Of a DNA stretch of 64,000 nt, positions 34,066 through 44,933 are shown in pieces (the first letter of the stretch is position 1; each line of letters opens with the position of its first letter). Source of the DNA: Misgurnus anguillicaudatus (Eukaryota > Chordata > Actinopteri > Cypriniformes > Cobitidae). Location: the NCBI RefSeq assembly GCF_027580225.2, contig NC_073354.2:33396501-33460500 (forward strand), written 5' to 3'. Under the pieces are notes generated by a model that was not told the DNA's origin, did not search any database, and worked only from the letters and a program-made list of their open reading frames with translations. The position numbers were made by a program, and so were the translations under genes.

Positions 34066-34096
34066 TAAGAACATAGTAAAATATTGAAAGAATTAA

Positions 34097-34890
34097 ATAA
34101 AAGAATGACTCCATTTTCCTGATAAAAAAGGGATAATTTACTCACCCCAATGTCATCCAAGATGTTTATGTTTATCTTTCTTCAGTCAAAAAGAAATAAT
34201 TTTTTTTTAATCAAAACTCCAAGATTTTTCTCCATGTAATGGAAAGTTTACAAAGAACTTTAAATGATCCCAACCGAGGCATAAAGGTCTTATCTAGCTA
34301 AAACATAGTTATTTTTGCAAAAAAATAAAAAAAGAATAAGTACTTTTTAACTTTTCGTTTTGCACTAGCCTTGTGATGTGCCAGAGCGACCTTACATATT
34401 AGGTACCGGTAATCATGTCAAAAGGTCACACTTGACGTATGCTTTTACAAGTGTTGGGAAAGTGGACCGTCCGACGTTGTTGTATGTGAAATGATACTAA
34501 TTAATGTCTTTGTGTCAGTTTATTGTTTAAAATGGTCTCCAAGTCTGCGTTTCACATATGTAACGCGTAACCTTTTAATGTGATTATGTAATACATAAGG
34601 TCGCGTTGCTGCGTCACACGGCTAGTGCAAGATGAGAAGCTGTGGTTTAAAAGTACTTTTATTTTGCAAAAATGACGATCGTTTCACTAGATAAGACCCT
34701 CGGTTGGGATCGTTTAGAGCCCTTTGAAGCTGCATTAAAACTGTAAACCGTTGAGGTCCACTAAAGTCCTGGAAAATCCTGGAATGTTTTCTTCAAAAAA
34801 CTTAATTTCTTTTCGACTGAACAAAGAAAGACAAACATCCTGGCTAACATGGGGGTGAATAAAATTTCTGGATATTTTTATGAAAGTAAA
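34097..34890. mobile_element. F5-related long inverted-repeat MITE, copy 2
   Basis: GATAATTTACTCACCCCAATG and onward matches the left arm of the F5 element at 13466, and the right arm (AAGACCCTCGGTTGGGATCG, then ACATGGGGGTGAATAAAATT) mirrors it. Left edge TTAA at 34093-34096; the right end is diverged. Confidence 0.65.
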
Positions 34891-35635
34891 GTAATCCTCC
34901 AAATGTTATTAGTTAGCCTACGTATGATGTTTTATCAGTCAATTATTTACATATTCAGCATGCCTCAGCATTACCTTTCAATCTTATCTACTGTAGCCTA
35001 TATTAGTCACTGTTTCTCATATAAACTTATTTGATATCCAATCAGTTTATGTAGCACAGACATAAACACAGCTATTCAATGAATGACTTTAACGAGGTTC
35101 AATGACTTTAAATTTAATTACAGTATTAAAAAATTGTTATCATTCCTGTATTTGCAGTATTGCCTACAAGTACTGCAGTATTCAAGGCAATACTAGCGTA
35201 AGAACCTGATAAATGGGCCACACATTGTAGTGCTGGAGTAGTTTACTTGTGAATGATTCGCATATCCTTCCCATTCATAACTACGATGGTGGCCAACTTG
35301 ACAGGTCTATATCAGTAACATCCGAAAACTTTGGACGCAAGTTCTTACTATAAACCAAAGCCAGCTCATCAAATATTAAACAGGGAATCTTATTCTCCTG
35401 GGCGTTCTCATACTGATCAGATATAACCTGCCAGCCATTAAAAATGCATGCATTCCTCTACTTCAAGTTTCTGGACCATATAGTAACACATAAATGTTGC
35501 ATGTTTCCATAGTTTTATGGCTGACCCTGTTTGTGCAGGTTGAATATATTGAGTCATATACAGTATATTTAACCTAAAGTCCTACCAAAGGTCATAGTCA
35601 CAGTTCTGTCGTATTCTCATCTGTCACACAGACTC
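34891..35635. other. clic5 intron 1 upstream of the short first exon
   Basis: No gene or clear repeat. It may contain regulatory sequence for the exon at 35919, but nothing specific can be pointed to. Confidence 0.3.
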
Positions 35636-35918
35636 ATTAGAACTATGTGTGGTGGGCGGGGCAAACTCAAACCCCACCCCCAAATAAAGCCTCACACCTA
35701 TTCCCTCTCTTTACATCAGCCCGGTTTGGGCTAGAACTAGATTCACCTGTCATCTGAGCCAGAGCTGATATCACGACAGCAGGTGCCATCGACTGTCTAC
35801 AGTATACAAAAAAAGAGCAGGCAGAATTTAAAAGAGGTACCGCTGGTTCCTGTTTGGAGGATGTAGGTCAGAGATCAACCAGAATTACCTGAATCCCAAA
35901 ATCAGATTTTTTTTTACA
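35636..35918 (+). promoter_or_regulatory. clic5: Putative internal promoter of the short clic5 transcript
   Basis: A GC-box-like word GGTGGGCGGGGC at 35650-35661, then CCCCACCCCCAAATAAAGCC with a TATA-like AATAAAG about 225 bp before the start codon, then the E-box CACCTG. This sits 6.3 kb inside the long-form intron 1. The composition and elements differ from the surrounding AT-rich intron. The transcription start is not known. Confidence 0.4.
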
Positions 35919-35960
35919 ATGGGGGACGTCAAGGAATCTGAAATTGAACTGTTTGTAAAG
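35919..35960 (+). CDS. clic5: clic5 short alternative first exon (CLIC5A-like)
   Basis: 42 bp, 14 codons: MGDVKESEIELFVK, ending at the donor GTAAGG in the same phase (0) as the long exon. SEIELFVK matches the start of the conserved fold in short CLIC proteins (EIELFVKAG). Spliced to the five shared exons it encodes 244 residues, near the 251 of human CLIC5A. Start context ACAATGG has A at -3 and G at +4. Too short to appear as a long frame; located by reading upstream of a GTAAGG donor. In mammals CLIC5A works with ezrin at the apical actin cortex; here that is inference. Confidence 0.88.
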
Positions 35961-36599
35961 GTAAGGAGAAAAATTTATTAATGAAGCGTGGAGAAAAAAA
36001 GCTTTACCTCGTACGATGTATTCATAAAGTTAGTGTAACTAAATAGGACACTTGCGAATTTGACTTGTTTGTGGATAGTATAGTGTCTGAAAGCCAATAG
36101 TTATGCTAGGTCAGTTTTAAAATATATTCTCAGTTGATCAAAGTGAGTTTTCACATCATTTACTTTGTTTTGACTCTAGCAGATCCGTCTCAATGCACAA
36201 CAGTAATGTAGATGTGGGCAGCTGTCATGCAATGTGTTTGCATTAGACACAATGATGAGGTTATGCTTGTGAAATGCTAGCTGATGGAAACATACACAGT
36301 GACAATGCGTTCCTTTATTATCCTCTATGCAGAAATCTAACATTTAGAAATGCATATAAAAGTTATATACTGTAATGCCATACACTGCATATTTATGTAT
36401 GGATTTTACAGATACTGTAAATAAAATTGTCACATACACGCTTGTACATATAGCATACTACATAATTACATAATAATACTACATAATTGGTCATTTAAGA
36501 ATTTACTTATTGATTTTTGACATAAAAATCGCTAATTTCAATCCATACAATGTATTGTTGGCTATTGCTACAAATATACCCGTGCGACTTATGACTGGT

Positions 36600-37691
36600 T
36601 TTGTGGTCTGAAATTCTACAACCACATCTTTAGAGGATTTTTAAAAATATTTTCTTATAGATTATTTACATTTTTTAGTGCTGCCTCACGATTAGTCGCG
36701 ACTAATCGTTTGCAGAATAAAAGTTTTTGTTTGCATGGTGTATGTTGGTGTACTATGTATAATAATTATGTATGAATAAATACATACACATGCATGTATA
36801 ATTTAAAGAAAAATATATATTTATATAATAAATATTTATATTTATATATATTTATATATAATATAAATTATATAAAAATATAAAACTTTATATGCACATG
36901 CAAATATTTCTTAAATATATACATGCATGTGTGTTTGAATTTATACATAATTATTATACACAGTACACCAACATATATTATGTAAACAAAAACTTGAATT
37001 CTGTAAACCATTAGTTGCGACTAATCGTGAGGCAGCACTACATTTTTTAGATTATCATTATCAAAAATTATCATTACCGCAACATGATATCACATTAAAT
37101 ATATGCATTTACAAACTCATGTTTCGGTAATGAGACCAAAAAAATTGTCTAGGTACTATGACAAACAAAATTTAAACTTTATCTGGAAAGAATAAATAAG
37201 AACTGCTTACCTGGTAGCCATCTTGAGTGTCACAGTCAATTATGTCCCTTTAAACAATTTTTTAAAATGTTGGTTCCTTGCGGGCTTAAACAATGGTTGA
37301 AAATTGTTGCGGAGGATGAGAAATTTTTTTTAGACACATTTATATTCCTTATTATTGTCTCTACATTTACCAATGATCACCAAATAGCACATGTTTCTTT
37401 ACTGTACATGTTTATAGTATAACATGCACTGAAGCTTTTTATTTTTTAGATTTTTTAAATTATAAATATTTCCATGTCAAAGAACCCAAATCCAATCATT
37501 GCCGTAATGAAAATTCTCCGCTTAAAAGTGGAAAAAACAACAAAATTTGTTTGTATGATGTCATTTGAAATCATGTGCAAAATAGTACGTAAAGAGATGT
37601 TTGTAACTATATGCTCCTTATTTTGATATCATTTACTTTTTTATCAAAATGTTTCATGACACCCCTAAGTCTAATTTCGCGAGAATCACCC
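36600..37691 (-). mobile_element. R1 element, copy A, split by a hAT MITE
   Basis: Right end GAGAATCACCC (37681-37691) is the R1 terminus. The interior is closely similar to 53700-54386 (TTATCATTACCGCAACATGA, GAACTGCTTACCTGGTAGCC, TTGTTGCGGAGGATGAGAAA). The left terminus is not recognisable. A hAT MITE interrupts it at 36677-37040. Confidence 0.75.
36677..37040. mobile_element. hAT MITE nested in R1
   Basis: Ends AGTGCTGCCTCACGATTAGT and ACTAATCGTGAGGCAGCACT are inverted repeats. The 8-bp CATTTTTT flanks both sides (36669-36676 and 37041-37048). The other R1 copy near 53770 has the uninterrupted site TTTACATTTTTAGATTACC. The core is an AT-rich palindrome of TATATTTATAT words. Confidence 0.88.
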
Positions 37692-37699
37692 ATCTATGT

Positions 37700-38160
37700 C
37701 TATACGTGTAAAGAGCCATATGTCAGATTTTGAGATTTATTTTTGTATGGGATATAAGTAGATCAGTCATCACATGCATCAATGTCACACACCAGCCTGT
37801 TTACAGTCCTGCTGCCCATCAGAGCAGTCTGTCCCATAGTAAACCATCCTATTGTCGTGCACTTTCTAGATAGTTAGTGCTCATTGTTCTGCTTCCAGCT
37901 GTATTTCTGTGTTGACTTTACCAGAATGAACGGATGATTGATAAGAGGAAGAGCGTTGTCCTTTGTGCTTCATCTAACTGTGTTATGATGCCTTTCAAAT
38001 CCTCATTATATCTGTTGACAGTTTTATAACGTAGGGGAGAAAACATTTATAAAGAAAAGATGCTCTTGGTAATATGTATTTGTAATTTCCCTATACACAC
38101 CATCTGAAATCCAGCATTGTGATTGTGACCGGTGATGTCTTCAATCACAACTAAAATCGT
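37700..38160. other. clic5 intron 1, stretch without gene
   Basis: Nothing recognised. Confidence 0.4.
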
Positions 38161-38165
38161 ATTAA

Positions 38166-38545
38166 AGGTACAGTGTGTAATTTTTAGAAGGATCTCTGGA
38201 CATAAATGAAAAATATTATACAAAACTATATGATCAGGGGTGTATAAAGACCTTTTTATAATGAACCGTTATGTTTTTATTACCTTAGAATGAGATGTTT
38301 TTATCTACATACACCGAGGGTCCCCCTTCATGGAAGTCGCCATTTTGTGCCTCCATGTTTCTACAGAAGCCCTTAGCGGACAAACTTTTTTACTAAATTG
38401 TCTCCGACGATGACATGTTTGTCCGGTGGCGGCTAACATAGCTCCTCTATGCGTTTTAAATGCAAGGATTGAGCATTGGACTGAGCCGTTGGTTGCAATG
38501 CGCAACCTCACCACTAGATGCCGCAAAAATGTACACACTGCGCCT
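38166..38545. mobile_element. TTAA-flanked MITE, family F2, copy 2
   Basis: TTAA at 38162-38165 and 38546-38549. Ends AGGTACAGTGTGTAATTTTT and GTACACACTGCGCCT are inverted. Colinear with the copy at 45178. Confidence 0.9.
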
Positions 38546-38611
38546 TTAACGTCTCTTTGTTTTAAACTTCAGTCAGATTAAATATAGAGACTGAATGAAG
38601 TCTCTAGACCA

Positions 38612-38867
38612 GAGGTCTCCAACCTGTTTATGAGAAAGGGCTACCAAAATGGATAAAACAATCTGGAAGGCTACTTTTTTGATGTAGTTTACTCAAAACG
38701 TTGTTTATTTTATTTTATTTTACTTGTTGAAATGTTTAAAATGTTAACATACATTAAAGAAAGCAAGCTAATGTAAAAATATGCAATAAATAAATCTCAA
38801 AATTCATGCTATTAACAGAATGTGCTTTGGCGGGCAACTTGGCGGGCACCATGTTGGGGACCACTGC
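38612..38867. mobile_element. Charlie-like hAT MITE
   Basis: Ends CAGAGGTCTCCAACCTG and CATGTTGGGGACCACTG are inverted and of Charlie type. The target duplication is not clear. Confidence 0.6.
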
Positions 38868-38914
38868 TCTATTTTATTTCATGCAGGAAGAAAATTTATG
38901 TGGGCACATATTAG

Positions 38915-40170
38915 GGTACAGACATCTCTCAGATAAAAGGTACATGAAAGTACGAAAGTTGTCACTGGTACATATATATTGGTACGTCAAAGGTACACAT
39001 TAGCCGTGTTTGCACAACCGGGCCACAAGTGGGCGTGCCAGTGTCTGCCAGGGCAGGCCAGGCTTTTCTTGCCCACTGAATACCTTGGCACAGGCCTGTC
39101 GTGGTGATCAAAGGCGGAGTTTATCTGAGTCTCTCTGGCAAGATGCACGTTTCACCTTTATCTGTCTGTATTACTTTTATCTGTCACCTTTAGCAGTCGG
39201 GTTAAAAAAATTGCCACTGGTTCGGGTTGGTTTGCTACCCTCTCAGAAAAACAAAAAAAGCTGCCACCAGGGCACTATCCTTTAAAAAATGCCCTAATAA
39301 GTATCATTTAGATACAGATATGTATATATTTGATAACAGTATGGTACTAATATGCACTCTTTAGGTACAAAAGTGTGCTTTTTGAAAGAGTATCGCCCGA
39401 GTGACAGCTTTTGTACCTTTTTATCTGAGATAACATTATATATAACATATAATATGTTATTTTAATAGTATTAACAGTATAGTTTGTGTGACTATAGTCT
39501 ATGTTTGTCCACATGGGTATACACAATATTTATTGTTTAGAGGAGTACGCTATTGTAAAAGCTTATATCTTAAGGAACCTATGAGAAACACTGTAAACAA
39601 CTGATACATGAATAAAAGATAAGTGAGAACTTAAAGTGTCCCGATCTAAACAATACAATATAATGTATAGCGTGTACTTCAATAGCAGTGGTGATATAAT
39701 ATTGACCTCCCCATGTATTCGGCATGCATTCAGCATTGCGGTTAATGAATGCAATGTGCATAATTCATATTGCTCTGAGTATTGTGTGGCAGTGTAAGCT
39801 ATAGCTGCTCTTAGGACACCTGATCTCCTCTACTGCAGAGATGTACGGTGACGCTATCAATGTGATTCAGTTCAGCGTGACTTAAAGATACAGAGTCATT
39901 CAAGAAATGAGTCCTGTTACTATCAAAAATGAGACTTGCCACTATCAATAATGAGGAATTTAATAAAATAGACTGATGTTTATCATCCAACAGGGTTATC
40001 AGTACACTTTAAATAACTAATATGTACAATTTTAGGTACAAATATGTATACATTTGGTACGTATTTTTGAGATACTAATATGCACTAAATATGCAATGAA
40101 TACATATTGGTACTAAAATGAGCTCTTAAGGTGCAAAGGTGTGCTTTTAAAGGGTACTGCGCCAGTAATT
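38915..40170. repeat. Region of GGTACA-rich degenerate MITE copies
   Basis: AGATAAAAGGTACATGAAAG at 38931 and TGTACCTTTTTATCTGAG at 39412 are an inverted pair bounding about 500 bp. A similar tract with TTTAGGTACAAATATG is at 39985-40165. No gene. Confidence 0.5.
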
Positions 40171-40816
40171 CTGACATCGATGCCCTCTAGAGGAACTGAG
40201 GTGGTACTGCAAGGGACGCACTAGATTAGATTCAGAGTTGCTTTATTGTCATTTCTGCAGTACAGTATGGACAATAGGGCTTCGGCTCTATCATTCAAAA
40301 ATTGTACACAATTAACACACACATTTATGCTACAAATCAACACTTAAAGTTTGTTTGTGGGACCTATCGTTATCGTACAATTAAACCGAAAGTGACAGGA
40401 GTGCAAACGTTACAACTTATCCCATAGGTGGGGTTCATTGTAAGAAACAGAGTTTTTTTTTGTAACACCTGCTAGATAATTTAGTTTAAACACAAATAAT
40501 TCAATAAAATGTCTGTCTGTATACTAAAGATGGATATTGTTTATTTATCTGCCTATAATAGATAGATATCCACACATTCATCCATCTATCCTTCATCTAA
40601 CCATCCTTGTATTATGCATCAATGCATTAAAATATATATTTTTGAAAGGGCTGCACAATTAAGACACAAAATCATAATTGTGAGTTATTTTCCTTGATAT
40701 TGTATCAACAGTTATCATTTTGATGAATAGTATTTATATTGTTTTTATTTCATTATCATTGTATACTGGAGGCGTTGTTGTAAAAAAAATTATTCAATCC
40801 CAGCTATCAGTTACTA

Positions 40817-41042
40817 CACTGTAAAAAATACTTTGCTGCCTTAAAATGTCAACGGAGATGAGTTGACACAACTTATAAAATTAAGTTGACTTTTCTCAAC
40901 TATATTTTATAAGTTATAACAACTCACCTGTAGTTATAACAACTCATCTCTAGTCAAGATAAATAATAGTAAGTTGAAATGACTTGTAAATCCGAGTTGA
41001 TTCAACAAAAAATTTTAAGACAGCAAAGTATTTTTTACAGTG
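40817..41042. mobile_element. CACTG-ended mariner-type MITE, member 1
   Basis: Ends CACTGTAAAAAATACTTTGC and GCAAAGTATTTTTTACAGTG are perfect inverted repeats; TA at 40815-40816 and 41043-41044. The right TA is also the left TA of the next MITE. Confidence 0.88.
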
Positions 41043-41044
41043 TA

Positions 41045-41248
41045 CACTGAAAAAAATGATTCATTGAATTTAATAATTTTTTTAAGGTAAGTGGTTGCAA
41101 TCAATTTATTTACGCTACATTTAAACAAAAGTTTTATATTTTATATTACGTTACTAATCTTTTTTGTTTAAATGTAGCTTAACTAAATTGATTGCAACCA
41201 CTTACCTTAAAAAAATTAATTAAATTCAATGGATCATTTTTTTCAGTG
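41045..41248. mobile_element. CACTG-ended hairpin MITE, member 2
   Basis: Ends CACTGAAAAAAATGATTC and GATCATTTTTTTCAGTG; the arms pair for about 85 bp including GGTAAGTGGTTGCAATCAAT. TA flanks at 41043-41044 and 41249-41250. Confidence 0.9.
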
Positions 41249-41406
41249 TAGGAGTTGCTGATACTGTATGTTTCAAAATGGTTTTATTTTTTAGGTAACG
41301 TGATTAAAATAATATAAAGTTGGATTTGGTGACTTGTATACCCAATTCAGAAATCGAAAAAAAAAACATTAGATGAAGAAATGTACTTTCATGCCTCTAA
41401 AACACT

Positions 41407-41611
41407 CACTGAAAAAAATTATTCATTGAATTTAATAAATTTTTTTAAGGTAAGTGGTTGCAATCAATTGATTTAAGCTACATTTAAACAAAAAAGATTA
41501 GTAAAGTAAAATAAAATATAAAACTTTTGTTTAAATGTAGCGTAAATAAATTGATTGCAACCACTTACCTTAAAAAAATAGATTAAATTCAATGAATCAT
41601 TTTTTTCAGTG
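41407..41611. mobile_element. Second copy of the hairpin MITE, opposite orientation
   Basis: The arms equal those of 41045-41248, but the loop (AAAAGATTAGTAAAGTAAAA) is the reverse complement of the first copy's loop. Flanks are CT on both sides. Confidence 0.88.
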
Positions 41612-41972
41612 CTCTTTGTTCAACATCTTAACCAAAACACATCAAAAAACACATTAACAAATTCACAGGAGTCATCTTCAGTGTTTACAACAGTTAAAAA
41701 TAAAAGTGAAAAAAACCAAACCAAAGCTAAAGTAAATTTTTTGCAAAACATTGCATTGTCCCTCCCACATGAAATGTAATGTAAAATGTAATATGAGATC
41801 AATAATGAAATTGATCTTTTCAATGCTGAAGGCATTATAATTTATTTTAGTGAAAACAGCAAAACAGCAGCAGGGGGCGCTGTGACACTTTCTAATACAG
41901 TCTTATCTTTTAAAGCACAAAGTATACGGAGTGTACATGACAGATAATGATGATGTGTTTTTGTTTGTAAAG

Positions 41973-42082
41973 GCTGGTTGTGATGGAGAGAGCATTGGGA
42001 ACTGTCCTTTCTCTCAGCGTATCTTCATGATCCTTTGGCTCAAAGGTGTGGTCTTCAATGTCACCACTGTTGACCTGAAGAG
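41973..42082 (+). CDS. clic5: clic5 shared exon 2
   Basis: 110 bp, starts in phase 0 after GTAAAG and ends AG at the donor GTGAGG. It encodes [28 protein letters not shown] and [13 protein letters not shown] is the glutaredoxin-like active-site motif of CLIC proteins, with the cysteine that accepts glutathione. The hydrophobic stretch after it is the part proposed to insert into membranes. GCD in place of the more usual GID or GSD is a mild variant. Confidence 0.95.
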
Positions 42083-42276
42083 GTGAGGATTAATCATCAT
42101 ACGAGTTTGGAATTACAAAAAAAAAATATTATTATGTCAGTAACAACAGCCATGCATTCATGGTATTAAATAAGATTGATGTTTGATATGGATAAACCTT
42201 AAAAAATATACATCTAACCAGATTTCAGTCTTCTGTGTTCAGTATGAAGTCATTTCACATTATTATTATTGTTTAA

Positions 42277-43453
42277 AAAGGGACATTTACAAGACTTTTT
42301 TTTAAGATACTAAAGATTTATTTACAAGATTTTTGTAAGATACTAAAGATTTATATACAAGACTTTTTTAAGATACCAAAGATTTATTTACAAGACTTTT
42401 TTAAGATACTAAAGATTTATATACAAGACTTTTTTAAGATACCAAAGATTTATTTACAAGACTTTTTTAAGATACTAAAGATTTATTTACAAGAATATTT
42501 TAAGATAGCAAAGATTTATTTACAAGACTTTTTTAAGATACTAAAGATTTATTTACAAGAATTTTTTAAGATAGCAAAGATTTATTTACAAGACTTTTTT
42601 AAGATAGCAAAGATTTATTTACAAGACTTTTTTAAGATACTAAAGATTTATTTACAAGAATTTTTTAAGATACTAAAGATTTATATACAAGACTTTTTTA
42701 AGATACTAAAGATTTATTTACAAGAATTTTTTAAGATAGCAAAGATTTATTTACAAGACTTTTTTAAGATACTAAAGATTTATTTACAATACTTTTTTAA
42801 GATACTAAAGATTTATTTACAAGAATTTTTTAAGATAGCAAAGATTTATTTACAAGAATTTTTTAAGATAGCAAAGATTTATTTACAAGACTTTTTTAAG
42901 ATACTAAAGATTTATTTACAATACTTTTTTAAGATACTAAAGATTTATTTACAAGAATTTTTTAAGATAGCAAAGATTTATTTACAAGACTTTTTTAAGA
43001 TAGCAAAGATTTATTTACAATAATTTTTTAAGATACTAAAGATTTATATACAAGACTTTTTTAAGATGTCAAATAAATCTTTGGTGTCCCCAGAGTATGT
43101 ATTTGAAGTTTTAGCTCAAAATACCCCTTAGATAATTTATTAAACATGTTAAAATTGTCACTTTGTAGGTGTGAGCAAAAATGTGCCATTTTGGGTGTGT
43201 CCTTTTAAATGCAAATAAGCTCATATCTGTACTAAATGGCAGTGCTGTGGTTGGATAGTGCAGATTAAGGGGCCCCTTCTGACATCACGAGGGGAGCCAC
43301 ATTTCAATGACCTATTTTTTCACATGCTTGCAGAGAATGGTTAACCAAAACTAAGTTACTGGGTTGATCTTTTTCACATTGTCTAAGTTGATAGAAGCAC
43401 TGGGGACCCAATTATAGACATGGAAAAAGTCAGATTTTCATGACATGTCCCCT
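42277..43453. mobile_element. F1 MITE expanded by an internal minisatellite, in clic5 intron 2
   Basis: TTAA at 42273-42276 and 43454-43457. Left end AAAGGGACATTTACAAGAC, right end CATGACATGTCCCCT. The right 390 bp are colinear with other F1 copies (AAATAAATCTTTGGTGTCCC and onward). The left subterminal part is replaced by the 33-bp array described next. Confidence 0.88.
42300..43066. repeat. 33-bp minisatellite derived from an F1 terminus
   Basis: About 23 copies of a 33-bp unit built of AAAGATTTATTTACAAGA and CTTTTTTAAGATACT. Variants are interspersed: TAGC for TACT, ATATAC for ATTTAC, GAA or TAC for GAC. The unit corresponds to the sequence just inside the left F1 terminus (ACAAGACTTTTTTAAGAT, then the AAATAAATCTTTGG counterpart). 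Confidence 0.93.
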
Positions 43454-43638
43454 TTAAATATTGTAAGCCAACTTGCCTATGTAACCTTGAAGTAGAAAAA
43501 TACAATTTCAAACTGAATCCATTGCGGAATGGAAAGAAAAAATACGTTTACGAATTAATTTCATTACATTTCCTCTTTAATACAGTGATTGAGTTATAAA
43601 ATTAAGAAATGAATATATATTATTTCATATTTATTCAG

Positions 43639-43764
43639 GAAACCAGCCGATTTGCATAATCTGGCCCCAGGCACACATCCGCCATTCCTGACCTACAACG
43701 GTGAGGTGAAGACAGACATTAACAAGATCGAAGAGTTCCTGGAGGAGGTTTTGGCTCCGCCAAA
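43639..43764 (+). CDS. clic5: clic5 shared exon 3
   Basis: 126 bp: [20 protein letters not shown], then [21 protein letters not shown], bounded by TTCAG and [23 protein letters not shown] is the cis-proline segment of the thioredoxin-like domain and reads as CLIC5 (H in LHNL, as opposed to Q in CLIC4 and CLIC6). Confidence 0.96.
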
Positions 43765-43906
43765 GTAAGTTCATTTCATTTTCATAAATCACGACTGTAC
43801 TACACGTCCAGTTTTTTAAAGAATATCTTATTAAACATCACCTTAAATTATTATGAATTGTACACAATATATTGACATGTTGTTGTTTTTTGTACTTGTG
43901 CCTAAG

Positions 43907-44013
43907 GTACCCCAAACTTGCAGCCAGACACAGGGAGTCAAACACAGCTGGGAATGACATATTTGCAAAGTTCTCGGCTTTCATAAAAAATACAAAGCCA
44001 GATGCCAATATAG
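43907..44013 (+). CDS. clic5: clic5 shared exon 4
   Basis: 107 bp: [20 protein letters not shown], then [15 protein letters not shown]. Acceptor CTAAG, donor GTATGC. The intron before it is only 142 bp. RHRESNTAG supports CLIC5 over CLIC4 and CLIC6, which have HPESN. Confidence 0.95.
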
Positions 44014-44509
44014 GTATGCATGTCAAAGTGGATCATACTGATGGAATGAATGAATGGATATACTGTTTTTTTTTTGCTCTGTATACTAAAGCTGGGCAAA
44101 GTTGGACACTGTTAGCTTTATAATGCAGGAAACAAGCTTAATATCAATGCATCGAGTTTGGACGTTTAGTCGAGCTGTTCTGACCAGCGCTCATTTCAAT
44201 ATTTACTTTCTAGTATGGATGCGTAAATATAAAGATTTTGGCTGAAAATAATATTTTGAGTTATGCATATGTCTTACATTATATTGCATTGCAAATTTGT
44301 TTTTAAATGCATGCTTTTGGGATAATCAGGTACAAGAAAAACAATATTTTATTGCATTTTACAAAATTAATGGGTGCATGGATGGGTAAATATGGTCCAG
44401 AATCAACCTATGCTGGGGTGTTTCAACTTATGGTGACTAACCAGGTTTATTTATAAGTTCTGTCCAATATTTATCCAAGCATGGGTTGGATAATTGTGTA
44501 GTATACAAA

Positions 44510-44690
44510 GAATTTGCCAAATAAGCATCAGACTTAAAAAGAAAAACCTGCGATATTGGCTGACGTCTCTAGTTCTCAACAAGTGGAAAAAATAAACTCT
44601 GTTATGTGATTTCAATATTGGCCGCAATACAATATTAAAAAAACATTCGTATTGGCCGATAGCGATATAATGCACATCAGTAGTTTTCAA
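44510..44690. repeat. hAT-like repeat fragment just upstream of clic5 exon 5
   Basis: GATATTGGCTGACGTCTC, TATTGGCCGCAATACAATAT and TTGGCCGATAGCGATATAAT resemble the CGATAT-rich ends of hAT elements seen at 21765 and 45083. It ends about 40 bp before the exon 5 acceptor. Confidence 0.5.
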
Positions 44691-44727
44691 TATGTTTGGC
44701 TGTTAAACGCGTCTGATGTTTTGTTAG

Positions 44728-44912
44728 CTCTGGAGAAGGCTCTGACAAAAGCCCTGAAGAAGCTGGATGAATATCTGAACAGTCCTCTGCCTGATGAGAT
44801 CGATGCCGACAGCACAGAAGAAGAGGAGCAAAGCTCCAGCCGCAGGTTCCTGGATGGCAACGAACTCACGCTGGCAGATTGCAACCTGCTGCCGAAACTG
44901 CACATAGTGAAG
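44728..44912 (+). CDS. clic5: clic5 shared exon 5
   Basis: 185 bp: [60 protein letters not shown], ending VK at the donor GTGAGC. The acceptor is TTGTTAG. The acidic loop (STEEEEQSS) lies between helices and is variable across the family. [18 protein letters not shown] is the family signature of the helical domain. Confidence 0.96.
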
Positions 44913-44933
44913 GTGAGCTAAGCTGGATAGAGG

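Larger units (their letters stand above)
32493..34092. mobile_element. Long inverted-repeat MITE, family F6, copy 1, split by another element
   Basis: TTAA at 32489-32492 then AGGAAAACACCACCG. Arms pair over about 300 bp (for example ACTTCCATGTTTTCCCTATT opposite AATAGGGAAAACATGGAAGT) and the centre holds a second hairpin, GCACTTAGTTTGCAGCACTT opposite AAGTGCTGCAAACTAAGTGC (about 32811-32940). The right arm is interrupted at 33224-34065, and its last bases are lost where another TTAA (34093-34096) joins the next element. Confidence 0.82.

Noticed and set aside
42300..43066. Regular 33-bp repeats that could suggest a CRISPR array
   Set aside because: There are no unique spacers; the units are directly adjacent in a vertebrate intron and derive from a MITE.
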